Shown: positions 55,674 to 64,000 of the stretch, in pieces | Numbering within the stretch: the stretch's first letter is position 1 | Layout: each line of letters begins with the position of its first letter | From: Yonghaparkia sp. Root332 | Lineage (GTDB): Bacteria; Actinomycetota; Actinomycetes; Actinomycetales; Microbacteriaceae | DNA length: 64,000 nucleotides | Assembly (NCBI RefSeq): GCF_001425665.1 | Contig: NZ_LMCX01000002.1 | Location: forward strand, 124,001-188,000 | Reading direction: 5' to 3' | Program-made: the position numbers and the translations under genes | The notes under the pieces: model-generated | Told to the model about the DNA's origin: nothing | Databases searched by the model: none | Seen by the model: only the letters and a program-made list of their open reading frames with translations

Positions 55674-57220
55674 GCGCCGCCGATCTGACCCGCACCACCG
55701 CCGCCGACCTCGCGCACCGCCTGAGCACGGGCGAGGTCTCGAGCGTCGAGGTCACGCAGGCGCACCTCGACCGCATCGCCGCCGTCGACGGCGACGTGCA
55801 CGCCTTCCTCCACGTCTCCGAGAACGCGCTCGAGACCGCCCGCCAGGTCGACGCCGACCGCGCCGCCGGTGTCGCGCTGCCCGAGCTCGCGGGCGTGCCG
55901 ATCGCGATCAAGGACGTCCTCTGCACGATCGACATGCCGTCGACGTCGGGCTCGAAGATCCTCGAGGGCTGGATCCCGCCGTACGACGCGACGGTTGTCG
56001 CGCGCCTCCGCGCCGCCCGCATGGTTCCGCTCGGCAAGACCAACATGGACGAGTTCGCGATGGGCTCCTCCACCGAGCACTCGGCCTACGGCCCGACGAA
56101 GAACCCGTGGGATCTCGAGCGGATCCCCGGCGGCTCGGGCGGCGGCTCGGCCGCGGCCGTCGCCGCGTTCGAGGCGCCCGTCGCGCTCGGCTCCGACACG
56201 GGCGGCTCGATCCGCCAGCCCGGAGCCGTCACCGGCACGGTCGGCGTCAAGCCGACGTACGGCGGCGTCAGCCGCTACGGCGCGATCGCCCTCGCGAGCA
56301 GCCTCGATCAGGTGGGCCCCGTGTCGCGAACGGTGCTGGATGCTGCGCTCGTGCACGACGTGATCGGCGGGCACGACCCCCGTGACGCGACGAGCATCCC
56401 CGACCAGTGGCCCTCGATGGCCGAGGCCGCGCGACGCGGGCTGACGGGCGACGTGCTGAAGGGCATCCGCGTCGGGGTCGTGAAGGAGCTCGAGGGCGAG
56501 GGCTTCCAGTCCGGCGTGAAGCAGCGGTACCACGAGACCCTCGACCTGCTGGCCGCGGCCGGCGCCGAGATCGTCGAGGTGAGCTGCCCCCACTTCGAGT
56601 ACGCGGTCGCCGCCTACTACCTGATCCTGCCGGCGGAGGCGTCGAGCAACCTCGCGAAGTTCGACTCGGTGCGCTTCGGCATGCGCGCGAACGTGACAGG
56701 AACGGTCGAGGACGTCATGGCTGCGACCCGCGAGGCGGGCTTCGGGCCGGAGGTGAAGCGCCGGATCATCCTCGGCACCTATGCGCTGAGCGCCGGCTAC
56801 TACGACGCCTACTACGGCAGCGCGCAGAAGGTGCGCACGCTCATCCAGCAGGATTTCGACGCCGCGTTCGAGAAGGCCGACATCCTCGTCTCGCCCTCGG
56901 CGCCGACGACGGCTTTCAAGTTCGGCGAGAAGCTCGAAGACCCGCTCGCGATGTACCTCAACGACGTCACGACGATCCCCGCGAACCTCGCCGGCGTGCC
57001 CGGCATGGGCCTGCCAATGGGCCTCGCGCCCGAGGACGGCCTGCCGACGGGCCTGCAGCTCATGGCGCCCGCGCGCCACGACGCGCGCCTCTACGAGGCC
57101 GGGGCTGCGATCGAGCAGCTGCTCGAGGGCAACTGGGGACACTCGCTGTGGAGCCAGGCTCCTGAGCTCGGTGCGAATGGGCTCGCGACGGCGCTCGGAT
57201 CGAACGGAGGGGCCCGCTGA
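55670..57220 (+). CDS. gatA: Asp-tRNA(Asn)/Glu-tRNA(Gln) amidotransferase subunit A
   Basis: 516 aa. Amidase-family glutaminase that frees ammonia for transamidation. The Lys of [12 protein letters not shown], the cis-Ser of [11 protein letters not shown] and the nucleophile Ser of [11 protein letters not shown] are present. GTG start coupled to gatC; stop shares a base with the gatB ATG. A paralogue of the free-standing amidase at 32197. Confidence 0.97.
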   Translation: MSAADLTRTTAADLAHRLSTGEVSSVEVTQAHLDRIAAVDGDVHAFLHVSENALETARQVDADRAAGVALPELAGVPIAIKDVLCTIDMPSTSGSKILEGWIPPYDATVVARLRAARMVPLGKTNMDEFAMGSSTEHSAYGPTKNPWDLERIPGGSGGGSAAAVAAFEAPVALGSDTGGSIRQPGAVTGTVGVKPTYGGVSRYGAIALASSLDQVGPVSRTVLDAALVHDVIGGHDPRDATSIPDQWPSMAEAARRGLTGDVLKGIRVGVVKELEGEGFQSGVKQRYHETLDLLAAAGAEIVEVSCPHFEYAVAAYYLILPAEASSNLAKFDSVRFGMRANVTGTVEDVMAATREAGFGPEVKRRIILGTYALSAGYYDAYYGSAQKVRTLIQQDFDAAFEKADILVSPSAPTTAFKFGEKLEDPLAMYLNDVTTIPANLAGVPGMGLPMGLAPEDGLPTGLQLMAPARHDARLYEAGAAIEQLLEGNWGHSLWSQAPELGANGLATALGSNGGAR

Positions 57221-58734
57221 TGGCGAAGGCAGAGCTGATGGACTTCGACAAGGCCCTCGAGCTGTTCGAGCCCGTGCTCGGCTTCGAGGTGCACGTCGAG
57301 CTGTCGACGCAGACGAAGATGTTCTCCGACGCCCCGAACCCCGCGTTCGGCGGCCACGAGATCACCGAGCCGAACACGGCGATCACGCCCGTGTGCCTCG
57401 GCCTGCCGGGCTCGCTCCCGGTCGTCAACGAGACGGCCGTGCGCTACTCGATCTCGCTCGGGCTCGCGCTCGGCTGCCAGATCGCGCCGACGAGCCGGTT
57501 CGCGCGCAAGAACTACTTCTACCCCGACCTCGCGAAGAACTACCAGATCAGCCAGTACGACGAGCCGATCGCCTTCGAGGGGATGCTCGAGGTCGAGCTC
57601 GAGGACGGCACGCTCGTGCAGGTTCCCATCGAGCGCGCCCACATGGAGGAGGACGCGGGCAAGCTCACGCACGTCGGCGGCTCGACCGGCCGCATCCAGG
57701 GCGCCGAGTACTCGCTCGTCGACTACAACCGCGCCGGTGTGCCGCTCGTCGAGATCGTGACGAAGCCGATCTACGGTGCCGAGCACCGCGCGCCGGAGCT
57801 CGCGAAGGCCTACGTGTCGACGATTCGCGACATCGTGCGCGCCCTCGGCATCTCGGAGGCCCGCATGGAGCGCGGCAACCTGCGCTGCGACGCGAACGTC
57901 TCGCTGCGCCCGCGCGGGCAGGCCGCTCTCGGGACGCGCACCGAGACGAAGAACGTCAACTCGCTGCGCAGCGTCGAGAGGGCCGTGCGGTACGAGATCC
58001 AGCGCCAGGCCGCGATCCTCGCTAAGGGTGGCACGATCACGCAGGAGACCCGGCACTGGCACGAGGACACCGGCGCGACCTCGCCCGGCCGCCCGAAGAG
58101 CGACGCCGACGACTACCGCTACTTCCCCGAGCCCGACCTGCTGCCCGTCGCGCCGACGCCGCAGCTCATCGCCGAGCTGCGTGTCGCGCTCCCCGAGGCG
58201 CCGGCCGCTCGCCGTCGTCGCCTGAAGGAGGAGTGGGGCTTCAGCGACCTGGAGTTCCGCGACGTCGTGAACTCGGGTCTGCTCGTCGAGGTGACCGACA
58301 CGGTCGCCGCGGGTGCCTCACCTCAGCAGGCGCGCAAGTGGTGGACGGGCGAGATCGCCCGCATCGCCAACGCGCAGAACGCCGAGCCGGCCGCGCTCAT
58401 CTCGCCTGCCCATGTGGCGGAGATCGTCGCGCTCGTGGAGTCGGGGTCCTTGAACGATCGGCTGGCCCGTCAGGTCGTCGAGGGCGTCATCGCGGGGGAG
58501 GGTTCGCCGGCTGACGTCGTGTCGGCTCGTGGGCTCGAGGTCGTCTCGGACGACGGCGCGCTCATCGCCGCGGTCGACGCGGCGCTCGCGCAGCAGCCCG
58601 ACGTGCTCGAGAAGATCCGCGACGGCAAGGTGCAGGCTGCCGGCGCCGTCATCGGTGCCGTCATGAAGGCGATGGGCGGCAAGGCCGATGCGGCGCGCGT
58701 GCGCGAGTTGGTGCTGGAGCGGGCTGCGCAGTAG
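57220..58734 (+). CDS. gatB: Asp-tRNA(Asn)/Glu-tRNA(Gln) amidotransferase subunit B
   Basis: 504 aa. The kinase/transamidase subunit that binds the misacylated t[18 protein letters not shown] at the start, [43 protein letters not shown], and the C-terminal YqeY-like domain. It ends the gatCAB operon; composition falls sharply in GC just beyond its stop. Confidence 0.97.
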   Translation: MAKAELMDFDKALELFEPVLGFEVHVELSTQTKMFSDAPNPAFGGHEITEPNTAITPVCLGLPGSLPVVNETAVRYSISLGLALGCQIAPTSRFARKNYFYPDLAKNYQISQYDEPIAFEGMLEVELEDGTLVQVPIERAHMEEDAGKLTHVGGSTGRIQGAEYSLVDYNRAGVPLVEIVTKPIYGAEHRAPELAKAYVSTIRDIVRALGISEARMERGNLRCDANVSLRPRGQAALGTRTETKNVNSLRSVERAVRYEIQRQAAILAKGGTITQETRHWHEDTGATSPGRPKSDADDYRYFPEPDLLPVAPTPQLIAELRVALPEAPAARRRRLKEEWGFSDLEFRDVVNSGLLVEVTDTVAAGASPQQARKWWTGEIARIANAQNAEPAALISPAHVAEIVALVESGSLNDRLARQVVEGVIAGEGSPADVVSARGLEVVSDDGALIAAVDAALAQQPDVLEKIRDGKVQAAGAVIGAVMKAMGGKADAARVRELVLERAAQ

Positions 58735-58809
58735 CTCTGGCAAAATGCCCGTAGAGGGCTCTCGCGTTCTCAATCGATCTTTAGCAGTGTTCGGATTCCC
58801 AGCCGGTCG

Positions 58810-59439
58810 CTACCCCCAGGAGTCAGGGCCGATCGGCATCGACATCCGGTAGAAACCAGGAATGAGATCCGGCAGTACCGGCACATAAAGACGCTCATCG
58901 TCGGCAAACCATTCGGTTAACTCGTCGAATGGAACTCGAGTGCGGAAGTCATCTTGTTGAATATATAAAAGGCACATTCTTTGACAGATCGCATCGAGGA
59001 TGCGTAGCAATTCGCGAAGATCGCCTCCGAAAAACGAAACCGGTACAATGACGGTGTCGGTGGGCGTGACGTTGTACGCCAGGCCGAAAGGTGAGTTCTC
59101 AAGGTCTGCAAGGCTATCAATTGAGCCCATCTCACGTGGCCCCGAATAGTTGTGACGGTACATAAAGAGCGCCGTGTTTTCGAACTCAGTCTTCTGCTGG
59201 AGTCTGTCAAAGAATTCAGCAAACGCCTGATTGTGGATAAATGGTTCAAGCGATCCCGCTGTCCCGCGGTCTCGAGAGAATTGGCCGTTCTCGTCAAACT
59301 GAGCTTCAAACGCGGATTTCAGGAACTCGCGCTTCACCCCTTCCGGCACTTCCCATCCCCGCATCGAGCGGCAAACACTATCAATATCTTTGAAAACCCT
59401 CATCAATTCTTGTACAGCAGGATCGTTGTGATCTGTCAT
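58810..59439 (-). CDS. Uncharacterised AT-rich protein of the helicase locus
   Basis: 209 aa, no signal or membrane segment. About 50% GC, against about 70% around it. The N-terminal half is helical and charged (EGVKREFLKSAFEAQFDENG, FIHNQAFAEFFDRLQQKTEF); the C-terminal half is strand-like with TPTDTVIVPVSFFGGDLREL. No known motif. The ATG overlaps the stop of a 39-codon ORF (ATGA) and has an AGAGGAA ribosome site. It is the last gene of a minus-strand series that begins with the helicase. Confidence 0.75.
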   Translation of the reverse strand: MTDHNDPAVQELMRVFKDIDSVCRSMRGWEVPEGVKREFLKSAFEAQFDENGQFSRDRGTAGSLEPFIHNQAFAEFFDRLQQKTEFENTALFMYRHNYSGPREMGSIDSLADLENSPFGLAYNVTPTDTVIVPVSFFGGDLRELLRILDAICQRMCLLYIQQDDFRTRVPFDELTEWFADDERLYVPVLPDLIPGFYRMSMPIGPDSWG

Positions 59440-59555
59440 TTTTCCTCTTTTCTTAATCGACGCGACGGGAACGGCACTTCGTGGGCTCTGTTGGTTCCTC
59501 GGTGACAGCGAGCCGCGTTCTTAAAATCGAACTCGTGAAACGTGTGATCGGCCAT
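59436..59555 (-). CDS. Small 39-aa ORF coupled to the 209-aa gene
   Basis: Begins MADHTFHEFDFKNAARCHRG and ends in a basic/acidic tail (RRLRKEEK). His/Phe/Arg-rich with a single Cys. The evidence for it is the exact 4-bp ATGA overlap with the next gene, the shared strand, and its place in the only gap of the locus. Against it: a weak ribosome site and its short length. No family recognised. Confidence 0.45.
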   Translation of the reverse strand: MADHTFHEFDFKNAARCHRGTNRAHEVPFPSRRLRKEEK

Positions 59556-59627
59556 CGTCTGCACTCAGCGCAGGTCTTGCGTCAGTGCTCAAACAGAGGA
59601 TTAGGACCGCCTATCGAGGCCTATGTG

Positions 59628-61130
59628 TCATGCCTTTGACCACTCGGGGGCGTACACCCAGCGGGCCTTGCGAAGTTCGTCAGACATCCTTGGCTTCCAG
59701 AATTCCACAGGCAACTTCTGCATGCGCTTGTCTACAAGCGCAGGAATGTCCACCATGAACACGACGGTGTCAACTTTTCTCATCGAAGCAGCGTTCGGAC
59801 GGGTCTGCATGATCCTGTGGACGAATCTCAAGTCCTCCAACTGAACGATCTGCCGTCCCCAATCGGAGTCCAAATCCGCCCGCTTCACCAGGAAGAAGTA
59901 GGTGTCTCGATCTCGAACAAACGAGACTAAGTCCGCGAAGCGGCTGTCAAGAGCCGCTACATCCTGACCCGCATCGTTGCGCAAATCGGTTTGTTTACGT
60001 TCGAGCATGCGCCCCGCCGCAGCTTGAACGCTCTCCGCACCAATTCGAAACTTTCCCACTGGTGACGGGCCTCCTTGGCGTTGCTCCCATTCTGCATCAG
60101 CAGACGCAATCAGGAGATCGAAGTAATCCCGAGCGACCGCGCCGCCGGCAACTAGAACAGCGCGTTCCCGGGCGGTGTCAGTGAGAGTATTTCGAATATT
60201 GAGCCCGTGTGGGGCTAGGACGCCATCAGCGATGTCCTCGAGAAACGACTTCGCCGTTTTGAACTCGGACAGGCCAAGGTCAAGGGACACATGTTGGAAG
60301 TCATTTGGCGGCTGCATTCCACGGGGCGGGTCCCCCTCGACATACGACCGCGTGCGAGAATGAACACTGCCGATCTTGAGCCAGACGCGGCTTCGCTTGG
60401 TTATCCCGTGCAGGTGGTCTAGCACGAGTGGTTGTCGGTCCTGGGAGATGAAATAGAAATCGTCCAGGACTAGTAGCAATTTGCGTTTGCCTTCACTCTT
60501 TGTGGCACGCTCTAGCAAACTCGAGATCGCGGGGGCCAGGTCCCTAAGGACGCTGTCCTTGCGTTTGATCGTCTTTGACACCTTAGTCACCGTGGCCAAT
60601 CGTCGACTGCCTCGTGCTGCGGAGGCGACGATCGCGGCGTATTTCTTTGAGGCGGCCCCGCTGAGGGTGACAGTGGTCGATGAGAGGTCCGTTGCCTCAC
60701 TGCTGCGATGTTCCTCCTGCACTTCGGGTGCGTCTCGAAGGCTACGCAGGACCGAACTCAGATCGCGCACGTCGCGACGAATTTTCCAGGCTCGGAAGTT
60801 TGTCCACCGAGGAGACACTGCGTCCAGAATCTCCAGAACGATCTCAATAAGTACGTCTGGATAGAGCCTGTCCTTGTGAGTCTCTATGTCGACAAATATG
60901 ACCCAGTCGCCGACCTCTTCAGCTCGCTTCTGCAGCAATGCGAGAGTCGTTGACTTGCCAACTCCTCGTCGCCCGGTCAATAGGTGGTTAACAGGTGCCA
61001 GCAGCGTCGCGATGAGACCCGGCTTCAATTCCACAAATCGTCGGACAAGTGCGTCGTCAGCAGACATCGTTGTGCGGGTAGCCGCCGACAACGACCCCTT
61101 GAAATCCTCGAGTTTGTCACGATCTAGCAC
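59628..61130 (-). CDS. P-loop ATPase of the helicase locus
   Basis: 500 aa, GTG start. Walker A LTGRRGVGKSTTLALL (near residue 50) and Walker B KLLLVLDDFYFI (near 220) define an AAA/STAND-like ATPase of the ORC-related sort. The insert around 120-200 is rich in Ser/Arg/Lys, and the C-terminal third (FVRDRDTYFFLVKRADLDSD, RFVHRIMQTRPNAAS) is unlike any family I know. Moderately AT-rich against the surroundings. It lies 28 bp behind the helicase gene on the same strand. Confidence 0.8.
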   Translation of the reverse strand: MLDRDKLEDFKGSLSAATRTTMSADDALVRRFVELKPGLIATLLAPVNHLLTGRRGVGKSTTLALLQKRAEEVGDWVIFVDIETHKDRLYPDVLIEIVLEILDAVSPRWTNFRAWKIRRDVRDLSSVLRSLRDAPEVQEEHRSSEATDLSSTTVTLSGAASKKYAAIVASAARGSRRLATVTKVSKTIKRKDSVLRDLAPAISSLLERATKSEGKRKLLLVLDDFYFISQDRQPLVLDHLHGITKRSRVWLKIGSVHSRTRSYVEGDPPRGMQPPNDFQHVSLDLGLSEFKTAKSFLEDIADGVLAPHGLNIRNTLTDTARERAVLVAGGAVARDYFDLLIASADAEWEQRQGGPSPVGKFRIGAESVQAAAGRMLERKQTDLRNDAGQDVAALDSRFADLVSFVRDRDTYFFLVKRADLDSDWGRQIVQLEDLRFVHRIMQTRPNAASMRKVDTVVFMVDIPALVDKRMQKLPVEFWKPRMSDELRKARWVYAPEWSKA

Positions 61131-61158
61131 GTTGAGGTGTCCCCTTTGCTTGGTTGTA

Positions 61159-63264
61159 TTAGCTGCTTGTCGGCGTGAAGTGGGCGCGTATGGCGCTTAC
61201 CCAGAGCCCATCTCGAGCTCGAGTCATCCCGACATAGAGCTCGCGCCGCTCGATATCCCAGCGTTCGCGCGCGCCGTCGCCCGAAGGTGCCGTGGCTACG
61301 AGCAGCGCGTCGCGCACGCGCGCTACGAGCACCTGCTTGAACTCGAGCCCCTTGGCGCGCTTGATCGTGCCGACCTTCACGTGGTCGGTCACCGCGCCTG
61401 AGTAGTCGGTCAGCATGACCGTCTCGAGCCCGGCCCGGCGCAGCGCGCCAGCGCACGCCTCAGCGTCGCGGTTCGTCGAGCAGAGCACGCCGATGTCTCC
61501 GGCCGAGACGCCCGAGATGACGAGCGACCGCACGTGCGACACGAGCGCCGCGTCGTGCTCGGTCGCGGAGGTGAAGACCGCCGACTGCGGGGCGGGGCCC
61601 GTCCTCGGAATGGCGACCGCCGCATCCCCTCGCAGCGCGCCGCCCTCGATGTCGACGAACTCGTCGCCTTCGACGACCGTCGCCGCGAACGCCGCGATCT
61701 CGCGGGTGTTGCGGTAGTTCGTCGAGAGCACGACGCCGCGTCCGGTGACCGTCAGGCCGGCCTCGCTGAGCGTGTAGCCGCCGGGGTAGATGGTCTGCTG
61801 GCTGTCGCCGATGAGTGTGAGGCCGTCGGGGCGGTCGCCGACGAGGGCGTAGAGCATTCGGATCATGGCGCACGAGAGGTCTTGCGCCTCGTCGATGACG
61901 ACCGCGCTGACTCCCTCGAGCGGCCGCTCGCGCAGCGACGCCTCGGCGCGCAGGATGACGTCCTCGAAATCCATGACGCCCGCGTCGCGGAGGTTCTGCT
62001 GGTACTGCAGGTAGAGCCGCCACACCTCGCGGCGCTGGTCGACGCTCAGCCGTCGGCGGCGGCCGGCGCGGGCGAGGTCGGCGTACTGCTCGAAGGTCGT
62101 CAGGCCGCGGCCCTTGATGACGTGCAGCAGCTCGTCGTGCCAGTACTTCGTGTTGCGGTCGAGCGCGGCGAGCGGGCCGCGCGCGCCGACCTGCGCCCAC
62201 GCACGCGTGAAGGCCTGATTCGCCTCGGGCAGCTTCACGACCACGCGATGCCCGCGCTCGAGCAGCACTCGCAGCGCGAACTGGTGGATGCCGGTGAACT
62301 CCACCCGGTCGGCCACCTCCGGCGCGAGCCGCGTCATGAGCGTGGCGAGCACGTCGGGCAGCGTGCGCACGTAGGTGGTGACGATGACGCGACCGGTGGA
62401 TGCCCGAGCCAGGTACGCCGCACGATGCAGCCCGACGACCGTCTTGCCGCATCCTGCCGGGCCGCGGATGCGCGAGGGGCCGCTGAAGCTGCGCCGCACG
62501 AGCTTCGCCTGGTCGGGGTGCAGGAAGGCCATCCACTCCTCGATGGGGGCGGCGAGCATCCCAGCCAGGAAGGTGTCGGCGATCTCGTCGAGCGTCAGCA
62601 GCGGCTCGGCCTCGGTGACGATCGGGTCAGGGATGCTCACGTCGAGTTCGAGCGGAGCCTCGCCCACGAGCGGGAAGTGGTCGAGCACCAGGCTCAGCAC
62701 GGCGTTCTGCTGGTGATCGGTGAGCCGGCGCCCGAAGCCGGCGATGTGCTTCGCCGCGGCTCGCTCGCCGACCACCATGAGGCCGCCGAGCCCCTGCAGG
62801 GGAGTGGGCGGCATCGACGACCCGGCGAGAACGACGAGCACGTGCACCTCGCCCGGCGCGAGGCCGAGCTCGGCGAGGGCGGCTTCGGTGCTGTAGCCGA
62901 CGTCGGCGAGGCCGCCGAGCTCGTCGGTGACGTCAGCCTGGCCGCGGAAGATGCGGCCCGGGGCGATCGTGACGTCTTTCCAGCCCTTGGTGTCGACGAC
63001 GAAGACGCCGCCGGGCCCGACGAGCACGTGGTCGATCTGGGCGCGACTGCCGCGGCGGGCTCCGGGCCAGCCGCGGTCGTGGAGGAAGGTGTAGCCCTGG
63101 GCGGTCAGCGGCGCGAGGGTGCCGGCGACCTGGCGCTCGGTGCGGTTCGCTACCATCCACCGCTGCGCCTCGTCGCGTGCGATGGCGGCGAGACGCTGGT
63201 GCTCGTCGGCGATGGCGACAAGACGGCGAGCTTCTGTGCTCGCAGACCGTCCCGCCTCGCTCAT
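61159..63264 (-). CDS. NERD domain plus UvrD-like SF1 helicase
   Basis: 701 aa. The N-terminal NERD nuclease-related domain (about 40-135) has QIDHVLVGPGGVFVVDTKGW, with the Asp and the Lys after VDTK expected of the fold. The helicase follows: Walker A GPAGCGKTVVGLHRAAYLA, DEAQDLSCAMIRMLYAL, LIGDSQQTIYPGG, the motif STNYRN, and the C-terminal VGTIKRAKGLEFKQVLVA and YVGMTRARDGLW. GC is normal for this genome, unlike the genes behind it. It probably resects or unwinds DNA, and similar genes occur in defence and repair loci. Confidence 0.93.
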   Translation of the reverse strand: MSEAGRSASTEARRLVAIADEHQRLAAIARDEAQRWMVANRTERQVAGTLAPLTAQGYTFLHDRGWPGARRGSRAQIDHVLVGPGGVFVVDTKGWKDVTIAPGRIFRGQADVTDELGGLADVGYSTEAALAELGLAPGEVHVLVVLAGSSMPPTPLQGLGGLMVVGERAAAKHIAGFGRRLTDHQQNAVLSLVLDHFPLVGEAPLELDVSIPDPIVTEAEPLLTLDEIADTFLAGMLAAPIEEWMAFLHPDQAKLVRRSFSGPSRIRGPAGCGKTVVGLHRAAYLARASTGRVIVTTYVRTLPDVLATLMTRLAPEVADRVEFTGIHQFALRVLLERGHRVVVKLPEANQAFTRAWAQVGARGPLAALDRNTKYWHDELLHVIKGRGLTTFEQYADLARAGRRRRLSVDQRREVWRLYLQYQQNLRDAGVMDFEDVILRAEASLRERPLEGVSAVVIDEAQDLSCAMIRMLYALVGDRPDGLTLIGDSQQTIYPGGYTLSEAGLTVTGRGVVLSTNYRNTREIAAFAATVVEGDEFVDIEGGALRGDAAVAIPRTGPAPQSAVFTSATEHDAALVSHVRSLVISGVSAGDIGVLCSTNRDAEACAGALRRAGLETVMLTDYSGAVTDHVKVGTIKRAKGLEFKQVLVARVRDALLVATAPSGDGARERWDIERRELYVGMTRARDGLWVSAIRAHFTPTSS

Positions 63265-63428
63265 GAGCCTCCTTGCTGAGTAGACCTCCAGTCTGAGGGA
63301 CGGGCGGTGGGTTCGGGCGGTCGCGCGTGAGCCCCGTTCGGGGGGTCTGCGTGGGCGTCGCGCGCCCGCGTAGGCACTTTCGCGCCGAGGGCAGTCTCCG
63401 AACGCATCGCACTCGGCCCGCGCTTGGA

Positions 63429-64000
63429 CTACGAACCTCGAGTTGGGTTGATCGTGCTCGCGGTCGCGTCACCCGCCGAGAGCGGGTCGGCGAGCAAGCC
63501 GTCCCACGCGAGCTCGGCGGCTCCGATGAGCAGCCGCTGCCCGCCGAGCGCCGCGACCTCGATCGTCGCGTCGGCTGCGTTGACCGGTAGCGCCTGACCG
63601 AGGAGGGATGCCCGCTGGTCGCGGTCGGCCGCGCGCCACAGCGCCGCGAGATGGCCGCCGAGCACGACCCGCTCGGGGTTCAGTAGGTTGACGGCGCCGC
63701 GGAGGGCGATCGCGAGCCATCGCAGCTGCCGCGCGACCTCCTCGTGGACGGGTCCTCCGGCCTCCTCCGCGACGATCGCCGTGAGCAGCGCGCTCTCGAG
63801 CGCATCGTCGTCGGGGTGCTCGAGCCTGACGGCCGCCGCGAGCGCCGAGCGCGGCACGAGCGCCTCGAGGCACCCGACAGCGCCGCACGCGCAGAGCGGC
63901 CCGTTCGGGTCGACGCTCGCGTGCCCGAGCTCGCCGGCGTAGCCGGCGACGCCGTCCATGGGCTGCCCGTCGACGACGAGTCCGCCGCCGATGCCGCTCG
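63429..64000 (-). CDS. ROK family protein (N-terminus outside the window)
   Basis: C-terminal 190 residues. GVAGYAGELGHASVDP and the zinc-binding GPLCACGAVGCLEAL identify a ROK sugar kinase or repressor; the ATP-binding and any helix-turn-helix part lie beyond 64000. LNPERVVLGGHLAAL is the usual C-terminal ROK motif. Whether it is kinase or regulator cannot be told here. Confidence 0.88.
   Translation of the reverse strand, partial: SGIGGGLVVDGQPMDGVAGYAGELGHASVDPNGPLCACGAVGCLEALVPRSALAAAVRLEHPDDDALESALLTAIVAEEAGGPVHEEVARQLRWLAIALRGAVNLLNPERVVLGGHLAALWRAADRDQRASLLGQALPVNAADATIEVAALGGQRLLIGAAELAWDGLLADPLSAGDATASTINPTRGS

Noticed and set aside
58735-58809. tRNA gene or attachment site after gatB at the edge of the AT-rich block
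   Set aside because: No TpsiC-type sequence or cloverleaf, and no matching direct repeat at the other edge near 61130-61158.
59628-61130. Transposition or prophage ATPase (TnsC/IstB-like)
   Set aside because: No transposase, integrase or end repeats nearby; the C-terminal part does not match those families.
63265-63428. Gene in the helicase-ROK gap
   Set aside because: 164 bp with no frame that has both a ribosome site and plausible composition.

Overview
The window is about 70% GC, uses GTG starts heavily, and has tightly packed genes. Many start codons lie only 6-8 nt behind a TANNNT -10 box, which points to leaderless transcription. Together with the conserved order leuCD-murA-plsC-gpsA-ddl-DUF3515-thiL-rsmD-recG-coaD, a GatCAB operon and F420 genes, this suggests a high-GC actinobacterium, most likely of the family Microbacteriaceae. 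I see no rRNA, tRNA, prophage, insertion sequence or CRISPR array.

Layout. (1) 112-7536: a DUF58 / transglutaminase-fold / EspC-like / hydrolase / lipoprotein / FHA cluster that resembles a type VII secretion accessory locus. Its transglutaminase-fold protein has lost all three catalytic residues. (2) 7562-25653: a housekeeping backbone of leucine synthesis behind a short Leu-codon leader peptide, cell-wall and phospholipid enzymes, an inserted hydrolase plus membrane Mur ligase beside a Ddl-like ligase, then thiL, rsmD, recG and coaD. (3) 25667-28408: an oxidoreductase, a Cys-rich 51-aa protein behind a CsoR-type operator, and the divergent GntR/RraA pair. (4) 28523-36711: seven tightly packed, mostly overlapping genes for uptake and breakdown of an unknown compound, probably amide-containing: ABC importer, amidase, LamB/YcsF protein, MFS carrier and F420-type oxidoreductase. 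(5) 36720-43579: small proteins, F420 ligase, and a complete MoxR-DUF58-transglutaminase operon whose transglutaminase triad is intact. (6) 43637-44764: a DUF559 gene bracketed by two roughly 87-bp palindromic elements that share the same 15-bp tips. (7) 44929-58734: ybaK-glgX, cysteine desulfurase-mnmA-ligA, secreted proteins and gatCAB. (8) 58810-63264: a NERD-helicase gene followed by three AT-richer genes, one a 39-aa ORF overlapping its neighbour, that look acquired and may form a defence locus. The window ends inside a ROK gene.

The strongest candidates for undescribed biology are the palindrome-flanked DUF559 unit, the helicase/ATPase/small-protein locus, the hydrolase-lipoprotein pair in the type VII-like cluster, and the amidase-YcsF-ABC operon.
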